Assembly: GCF_000003195.3 (NCBI RefSeq)
Contig: NC_012879.2
Location: forward strand, 40,350,020-40,414,019
DNA: 64,000 nucleotides
From: Sorghum bicolor
Taxonomy: Eukaryota; Streptophyta; Magnoliopsida; Poales; Poaceae
Direction: 5' to 3'
Shown here: in pieces, positions 57,976 to 64,000 of the stretch
Layout of the letters: the number at the start of each line of letters is the position of its first letter
Numbering within the stretch: the stretch's first letter is position 1
Notes under the pieces: generated by a model
The model's input: only the letters and a program-made list of their open reading frames with translations
What the model was told of the DNA's origin: nothing
Databases searched by the model: none
Program-made: the position numbers and the translations under genes

Positions 57976-59207
57976 TGTTGATATTTGTTAACGCGATCAG
58001 GAAATGATCCGCAAGCACACGGATATCGGTGAGCATTTCACCCGGAAGGTTATCCACAGTATCGTATTTATATTTTTACCACTAGGAGAAAGCGTGCATC
58101 TGACTAACCAAATCTATTGCTACTACCCATTAGGCTACAAACAATGTGATTCGACGTGAGCGATGTATAGAGAAGACTACAACCGCACTCTCGTTCTAAC
58201 CTTGGTAAGGATGATCTACTGTTTTATTGGGGAGGCTTACGGAATCTAGACACCACAAAGGATGTTCGACCCGCACCTATAAACCCTACCGATCCTGCTA
58301 ACGGGATGTGGGCTACAAACGTAACTCGGAAATGTCATGTTGCTCGCTACTACCACGGTCCAGCTAGACAGGGGATATCTATGAGTACCCTAGCCCAAAC
58401 ACCATGTTTACGCTAGCAATGATTACTCTAAACTCAAGCAGAAGAGATTAAAGTAAACTCATAAACCAAAGAACAATAAGAATAAAGAACTTACTAGAAT
58501 TTAGAAGTTGAAATACTAAAGAATCCTAGGAGCAAGCCTCGGGTTAGGAGACTTGATCCTGAAGGTACAACCTCGGAGTAGACACCGACAGGCCGGGCTG
58601 CCTCCGATCTACACCTCCACTCTATCTCTCTCAATCTAGTAGAACTAGTTCTACTCTCACATTGGATGCTAAGCCCTATGAGGTGGGAACCCTAAGGAAC
58701 CTCTCTCTCTGAATCCTCACTAGAAAATATGCTAATGAATAATGAGGATTGCCTCCTCCAGGGGCCAGGGGGGCCTGCTTATATAGTCCCCTCAAGTGAA
58801 TCTGGGCCGTCGGATCAAACTGACCTTAATCGCACGGTTTTCCTTGATACTTTAGGTCGGTGGAGCATAATCCGCGAGACAGGACCTGATTGGTCTCTGT
58901 AGCAGGGCAGGCGCCCAAGGGGGGAGGGCGGGCACCCTGCCCCTGGGCTCGCTCGGCCTCGCGTTCGTTCCCGTGGCTTCTGGACTCTTCTAGATGATAG
59001 AAAATTGCGTGGCACGTTAATATCTCTATGTAAACCCGATGTGTGGGCCTTTCTTCCATATTTCCTAATAACCCCCTATAGAAATAGACAAACACCAAAA
59101 CTCGTGAAATTCTGTCAGATAAAACCCCAAGTCTGGGTGTTGGTTGCATTTGGATCCTTTTCTTTATTTATTTGATGATTATATTTGGTACTTAAGGACC
59201 GTCAACA
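57976..59207 (-). repeat. 5' LTR, Athila-like type B (1232 bp, reverse)
   Basis: On the minus strand it runs from TGTTGACGG (59207) to ATATCAACA (57976). It matches LTR B at 1719-2946 along its length. A TATATA box lies near 58775-58782. Confidence 0.88.
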
Positions 59208-61538
59208 ACCACCATATCCCAGCAGGCCCTTGCAACTGATGCGCTGCATACTCTGCCTTGAGCTCTTCGGTCATTCGAAGGAGACAGAACTTCTGCTCCA
59301 TGGTGTTAATCCATTCATCTGCCTCGAGTGGTTCCAGATCCTCTTTAAAGACCGGTGGTTTGGTATCCATGAAGTCCTTGAAAAAACTATACTGATTTAC
59401 TTCATGGCTGCCTTGGTTATCCCCACGGTGGGTGTTGTCTATGATATTGCGCAAGGATTCTTCCATGTTGCGCTGCATCTGCTCCATGTTGCGTTGGCTC
59501 CCCAGAAACTGCGTGAAAAACACGTCCGCAGTGTACGGAGGAGGACGTGCGAAAGGTCCAAATGGCTAGAGGGGGGGTGTGAATAGCCTATTTAAAATTC
59601 TACAACTTTACTAAACAAGTGAGTTTGTAAAATAAGTGGTGAAGCTATTCTAGCACTAGCACAACTAAGCTATGCAAGCCACCTATACAAGTCTAGCAAG
59701 AGGGCTAAACACTAAAACACAACAACTAGAGAAGGCTACACAACAACACTATACTAACAAGAACTAAGCTACACAAGCTAAACTAACAAGGTAGGCAAGT
59801 ATGTAAAGAGAGGAGAGTGATTGTTATACCGACGTTGTAGAGAAGAGATATATCCAATCAATCACGTACACAATCACAAGAGAGACCTCGGCTCACTTGC
59901 TTCCTGGCAAGCTACTCCTCGTTGTGGCGATACACCCACTTGATGGATCATGAGCTAATTGGCAATCCAAAGCCAAACCCTCAGCGGGTGGCGCACATCC
60001 ACTCACAAGATGGGGATCCTCGAAGCCACGAGCAATCCATTAGAGTAGCCAATTGCGATCTCCCGCGGGGAAGGCTCAAGAACCCCTCACAAATCACTTG
60101 GTGAGGCTCGAAACAATCTCCAATCATGAGCTCAACACAACCGCTGCTCCAAGCCATCTAGGGCGTCGGGAAACACCCAAGAGTAACAAGAAATCTGCAG
60201 CAAACTCAAGAATCAAGTGCCACTAAATGCAACTCTCAAAGCAATGCACTTGATTCTCACTCAATCTCACTAGGATTAGCAAACAAGCAAGGAGATGAGT
60301 GGAGGGAGTGTTCTCTAGCTCAAAGTATGTTCCAAGTAATCAAATGTGCAAGAGTTAGCCTCCCAAAGCTGGCCACCCTCAATTTATAAGTCCCTCAAAG
60401 AAACTAGCTGTTTGCTGTTTTCACTGTGCTGAAAACGAGGGCACCGGACGCTACTAAGTGAGCACCGGACGCTCGACTCCCTACGTCCGGTGCACTGGAG
60501 TTGGCCACGTGTCCGTCCTGAATCTCGCGTGTCAGATCCTAACGGTCACCTGCGGATCACCGGATGCTCTGCAGGTCCACACCGGACGCGTCCGGTGCAC
60601 ACCGGACTCATGCGCACAGAGTTCCGCAAACCTGCGGGTCACCGGACGCTAAGCACCGGTAGCCTCCGGTGCTCACCGGACCCATGCGCAGAGAGGGTCG
60701 CAAAACGCCCGCACACCGGACGCTTCAGAGTGCATTCGGTGCTCAACCCTAGCAGGGTCAAGCACACCGGACTCTGAAGCCAGCGTCCGGTGCCTCCGCA
60801 CTCAGCGTCCGGTGAGTGTTTCTCGATGAGAAAACACTCCCGTGACTTCTCCAAATTTCCCACCGGCGCAATAGAAAATATACACTTATTTTTCTCAAAA
60901 GCCCTCTCAACCCCTCTCAACCCTAGGGAGAGAGGAACCCAAACCCCTCTCAACCCTAGGAACTCCACCTCCTTTGCAAATGTGCTAACAATAACAAGTG
61001 TCCACCACCAAAGTGCATGTGTGTTAGCTTTTCACAAACATTTTCCAAAAGGAGTTAAGTTAGCACTTTACTAGATCCTAATCCATATGCTCAATATGTA
61101 GACCTAGTAGCACTTGATTCGAGAGATAACCGTGATTTCCCCTCTTGATAGTCGGCTATCTATCCTAAACCCGGTCAATCACTTCTCTACTCATCTTATA
61201 CTAGCAAAAGTAAAACCCTATGTTTATACCTTTGCCTTGATCACTTTGCTCCTCATCTATCACCATGATCTTTACTTCATGCTTCATCCCTTTGTGATCA
61301 TGTGGCCACCTTTCCATGCCACCATGTACCTTCATCACATGTGTTGCTATGCCTAACTCAAATCACTTAAACACGAGGCATTAGCAACTTGGTGTCATTA
61401 ATTACCAAAACCAAACTTGGGCTTTCAAGGTGGTGGTGGCGGTGATGGCGCTCTTTCCTAATTCATGCGAGCCCCACCTCCGGAGATACCTTCTCCAAGA
61501 CCGGAGTTGCTGTTACCCCTGCCACGTGTTTGCACCAT
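59208..61538 (-). pseudogene. Gag of the Tekay-like element (two insertions, premature stop)
   Basis: ATG 61538 opens MVQTRGRGNSNSGLGEG, followed by an in-frame TAG near 61472 and a Pro-rich stretch. After the solo LTR (59550-61427) the frame resumes as PPPYTADVFFTQFLG, then FMDTKPPVFKEDLEPLEADE and EYAAHQLQGPAGIWW. It ends at 59208 against LTR B. The zinc knuckle and everything downstream are missing. Confidence 0.8.
59550..61427 (-). repeat. Solo LTR of a SIRE-like Copia family (1878 bp)
   Basis: On the minus strand it begins TGAAAGCCCAAG and ends GGACCTTTCG. Imperfect target copies ACGTG (59545-59549) and AGGTG (61428-61432) flank it. Bases 60435-60815 carry ACCGGACGC/GCGTCCGGT repeats like those in the LTRs at 33342 and 44361, but the rest differs. 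No internal domain is present. Confidence 0.8.
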
Positions 61539-61874
61539 CTACATGCGTCAATGATAAGCAGTCGTTAGGAGTTGCTATCAACTGGTAGACATATGTAGAA
61601 TCATGCCGTACTGAATTTACTGAGGAAATAAATTCACACAATAAATAGAGGCACAACAATTAATTATCCACACACAACATCACTAACGGATTACTTAATA
61701 TTTAAGCAACAGGGTTCGCATACATCCAAAATTGCCGGCATACATACACTGGACTTTCAGCGTTAACACAGCTCAACACATAGAGTCTTACACATTCAAG
61801 ATCCAATAGATTACAAGACATGCCATGCAACGACAACAGTAGAAGAAGAAAGACTAGCTCTAGATCCCTAGCAT

Positions 61875-62074
61875 CTACTCACTATGGTCACTATCCATGC
61901 CGGAGCCTTCCTCGTCCTCATCTCCACTAGCGGCTGCCTCCATCTCTAGATCCTCATCCATCTCATCCTCAGAATCCAACTCAGCTGCTCTAGGCAGGTG
62001 GTGAGGGTGGAGCTGGTTATGCAACTGGTGGATCTCCTCATGCAGGTTCTCATTGTACTCTCAGCATTAGCTAG
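61875..62074 (-). pseudogene. Acidic C-terminal continuation of the pre-gag ORF
   Basis: After the TAG at 62077-62075 and one frame change, the minus strand continues as EEIHQLHNQLHPHHLPRAAE and then a Glu/Asp-rich tail ending MDSDHSE at 61875. Continuity of composition and position suggest it was the original C-terminus of the H3-mimic ORF. Confidence 0.55.
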
Positions 62075-62860
62075 CTACTGCTCAAGCTCTAGTTGTTGGG
62101 CCCTGAGGGTGTCCTCCTCATGCCAGGCTTCATTCGTCTGACCAAGCACATGAACTGCGAGTAGATCCTGACTCAGCTCACCATTCTTCTGGACTGCCTG
62201 GTCCCTCTCCAGAGTCACACGGGCCAACTCTGCCTGCAGCCTCTCAACCTCACTGTCAAATTCCCACTGTAGCTGGCGCTTCTCATCCTGAACTGTCAGA
62301 AGAGACCTAGACAAGCGTCCCAAATAGTGTTCTAGGCCCCCATAGGTCTTCATCAAGGCAAACATAGCACTCATAGCTGTGCTGTCACTGTGCTGATCCT
62401 CATCCGCACTCCTCTCTAGAGCATTCACCTCGGACTGATCCCACACCGAAGTGTAGGGGTCACCTCGGGGAAACACCCCAGCGAAGGCGTGGGCCAGCTC
62501 CTGCGGAAACCTCTCCATGATATCCCTTAGAACCGCAAAAGCAGCTCTGCTGGCACCCTGGAAAGGCATGGTACCTCGGGACTCGTATACCCAACCACCC
62601 CAGGCAGGGTCACCTCCACTGGTAGGGACCACTGCCTCAATCCCCACCAGGGTCCCGTCACCAAGCTGCTCTCTGTTCCAATAGTAGCGAGGTTCCCTTC
62701 CTTCAGGATACCGTATCGAACTGAGCACTCTCCAAAGCAGGGTAGGCATCCGAAACTCCTCTAGGAAAATGCTCTTATGACGCGAGCTCCTAGATGCCAA
62801 CTGATGGCAAGGGGCCCGCCCACCAGTGGACTTGCGAGCGGTGAGCCTAGTGCGTGCCAT
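62075..62860 (-). CDS. Pre-gag ORF with histone H3-tail-like N-terminus (261 codons)
   Basis: ATG 62860 follows an acceptor-like TTTGCAGCAG. The first residues MARTRLTARKSTGGRAPCHQ continue LA and match 16 of 21 positions of the histone H3 tail, including the ARKS motif around K9. A central region of about 100 residues with W/G-rich segments (WGGWVYESRGTMPFQGASRA) follows, then a coiled coil (QDEKRQLQWEFDSEVERLQA). The TAG stop at 62075 is probably premature (CAG to TAG). It lies between the primer site and gag, like the orf0 I recall from rice RIRE3/RIRE8-type elements (not verified). Function is unknown; chromatin targeting is inference. Confidence 0.75.
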   Translation of the reverse strand: MARTRLTARKSTGGRAPCHQLASRSSRHKSIFLEEFRMPTLLWRVLSSIRYPEGREPRYYWNREQLGDGTLVGIEAVVPTSGGDPAWGGWVYESRGTMPFQGASRAAFAVLRDIMERFPQELAHAFAGVFPRGDPYTSVWDQSEVNALERSADEDQHSDSTAMSAMFALMKTYGGLEHYLGRLSRSLLTVQDEKRQLQWEFDSEVERLQAELARVTLERDQAVQKNGELSQDLLAVHVLGQTNEAWHEEDTLRAQQLELEQ

Positions 62861-62881
62861 CTGCTGCAAATAGAATACCAT

Positions 62882-63657
62882 GGGTAAGTCTCAGGATTAT
62901 ATCTAATTGAAATTGGGACATATTTGATTAAGGGGAGGAAGTAAGCAATGATATGGAATGAACATGATGCATGCACGGACTTACGATCTCACAAACTTAG
63001 AAAAGGAAATTAATACTAATCGGTATATGCGGTGGCAAAGAACGTTCTCTCATAACGTAACTAGCGTTCTAGGCGAGAACGTGGTTAGCGTACCTGCAGA
63101 AAACTCATTTCAGCCCAACCACAACATGAACGTGCAGAACAAGAATTTAAAGCTATACACCCTACACACATAGACACCACATCCATGCACATGGTGTGTT
63201 ACTACCCACATCATCGCCCTAGTGACGACATTGCCTCTCAGGACGGAATCTCCCAACATGCGGTACTGTTCCCAGGCACACCAAACATGCGTGCATGACA
63301 CAACACCTAAAATCACTTCCCTAGATCGACAGTGTGTCCGATCATGCTCTCACAGCTCCCACTTACCGAGGCGTAGAGGAAGAATTGATCCATACATTAC
63401 CACTCAGATGAATGGCACTCATACTATTGCACGCCGTATGAGCGACGAAAATAGAAATATGATGCATAACCCCCAAGTCAATACTTAACTGGCCACCTTA
63501 GAGTCCTTAACTGGGCATAAAGGATATGACCATGGCACACCATGTAGTTTTCCAAAAACTCATTTTAACACCTTGATTATCATTAGTTACATAGTTAACT
63601 TTTATTAACCGGTTTAAGTTTAGTTTAGAACGTACTTATGAACAATAACTCGCTAAA
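62882..63657 (-). other. Leader of the Tekay-like element, no supported gene
   Basis: About 780 bases between the primer site and the pre-gag ORF. Small frames exist on both strands but none shows a motif. An intron ending at the TTTGCAG before the ORF is possible. Confidence 0.5.
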
Positions 63658-63673
63658 CCTTGCTCAAATGCCA
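63658..63673 (-). promoter_or_regulatory. Degenerate primer-binding site, tRNA-Met type
   Basis: The minus strand reads TGGCATTTGAGCAAGG two bases after the LTR end. It differs from the usual TGGTATCAGAGC by three substitutions over the first twelve bases, consistent with decay. Confidence 0.55.
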
Positions 63674-63675
63674 GC

Positions 63676-64000
63676 TATAACAGAACTGCCCAAATTATAA
63701 GAGATTAATCCTAACAGTGACCATTTGTACAGTCGAACCATCGAGCTTAAGCCCATATAATCCCGGTAGTCCGTGAAATCTCGAAGGATTTCAAACCACA
63801 ACTCATACATGCAGCCAAGATCGTAATAAGTTCAGCGGTCACCATTCACAATTACATCCAGTTCGCAACATTCATCACATACATCGGAGTTACTTAAAGT
63901 TATTACAAACCAAGTTCTTAAGTAGCGGAAGCATCATAGTTTGAAAATAACACACACATATTCAGTCTGATACAGTGCCATAGTTGATCATTCCCATAAA
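63676..64000 (-). repeat. End of the 5' LTR of the Tekay-like element (cut by window edge)
   Basis: On the minus strand the last 325 bases end GTTCTGTTATA. They align by eye with 27690-28017, sharing blocks such as TTTCACGGACTACCGGG and the terminal GGGCGGTTTTGTTACA-like end. This links the 4.9-kb LTR at 23072-28017 to the same family. Confidence 0.75.

Larger units (their letters stand above)
50750..59207 (-). mobile_element. Fused Athila-like unit: type B 5' LTR and leader joined to type A gag-pro and 3' LTR
   Basis: Reading leftward: LTR B 59207-57976, primer site, leader with an ORF, then from about 57062 type A gag, tandem protease, 3' noncoding region, polypurine tract and LTR A 52401-50750. 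The two LTRs differ over their middle parts. The outer flanks differ too: transposase of CACTA 2 on the left (pentamer ATGCT) and Tekay-like gag on the right (pentamer ACCAC). At the join, CCAG is shared by both parents. This fits a deletion that fused two insertions. Confidence 0.75.
59208..64000 (-). mobile_element. 5' half of a Tekay/Del-like Gypsy element, interrupted twice
   Basis: Reading leftward: LTR end (64000 to 63676), degenerate tRNA-Met primer site, pre-gag ORF with a histone H3-like N-terminus (62860), then gag from 61538. Gag is split by a Copia-type solo LTR (59550-61427). It is cut off at 59208 by the Athila-like LTR. Pol is not in the window. The gag motif set (FKEDLEPLEADEWI, YAAHQLQGPAGIWW) points to the Tekay/Del group. 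Confidence 0.78.

Noticed and set aside
62795..62860. A genuine histone H3 gene or pseudogene
   Set aside because: Only the first 21 residues resemble H3. The histone fold does not follow, and the ORF is placed between the primer site and gag of a retroelement.

Overview
This is a repeat-dominated plant nuclear window, most likely from a panicoid or andropogonoid grass. That is inferred from CACTA elements with TTTGCCGAGAGC-type subterminal repeats, SIRE-type Copia LTRs with ACCGGACGC arrays, Athila-like Gypsy elements primed by tRNA-Asp, and Tekay-like Gypsy elements with kilobase-scale TGTAACACC LTRs. I see no intact host gene, no tRNA or rRNA gene and no CRISPR array. Nearly all of the sequence is nested transposons. 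The only clearly non-element stretch is about 1.3 kb (46393-47689).

Left third (1-19014). Several Athila-like Gypsy elements of one unusual type (gag plus protease, no RT or integrase) are nested. A minus-strand element C (5' LTR 17371-19014, gag-pro 17215 to 14951, remainder 3808 to 2947) was split by a plus-strand three-LTR array (3814-14945) flanked by the duplicated target ATGGG. That array itself carries a solo LTR (12591-13280, duplication CCCCC). Another plus-strand element, with a different LTR type (B, 1719-2946), enters from the left edge.

Middle (19015-46392). A 3' remnant of another Gypsy element (19015-20221) abuts a large CACTA element. The CACTA element has a TNP2-type transposase gene (22187-30665), a second TNPA-like gene (30781-32950), subterminal repeats at both sides and a right terminus at 46392. 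Its transposase is interrupted by a 4.9-kb LTR (23072-28017). Its 3' repeats are interrupted by a 12.55-kb SIRE-type Copia element (33342-45891, duplication GATTT) with gag, a frameshifted pol lacking RNase H, and a decayed env-like third ORF.

Right third (46393-64000). A short unique region holds a possible host first exon, a MITE and an RNase H-like relic. A second CACTA element (47690-50749) follows, with a GRF zinc-finger ORF and a truncated transposase. Next is a minus-strand Athila-like unit (50750-59207) whose two LTRs belong to different subfamilies and whose flanks do not match, implying a deletion-fusion near 57060. The window ends in a minus-strand Tekay-like Gypsy element (59208-64000). 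Its pre-gag ORF begins with a close copy of the histone H3 N-terminal tail, followed by a coiled coil and an acidic C-terminus.

The strongest leads are the H3-tail mimic, the tandem retropepsin-like domains of the gag-pro-only Athila-like family, a U5 module conserved across three different LTR types, and the deletion-fusion. The coding regions are mostly decayed. Many premature stops are TAG and look like CAG-to-TAG changes, as expected for methylated CHG sites.
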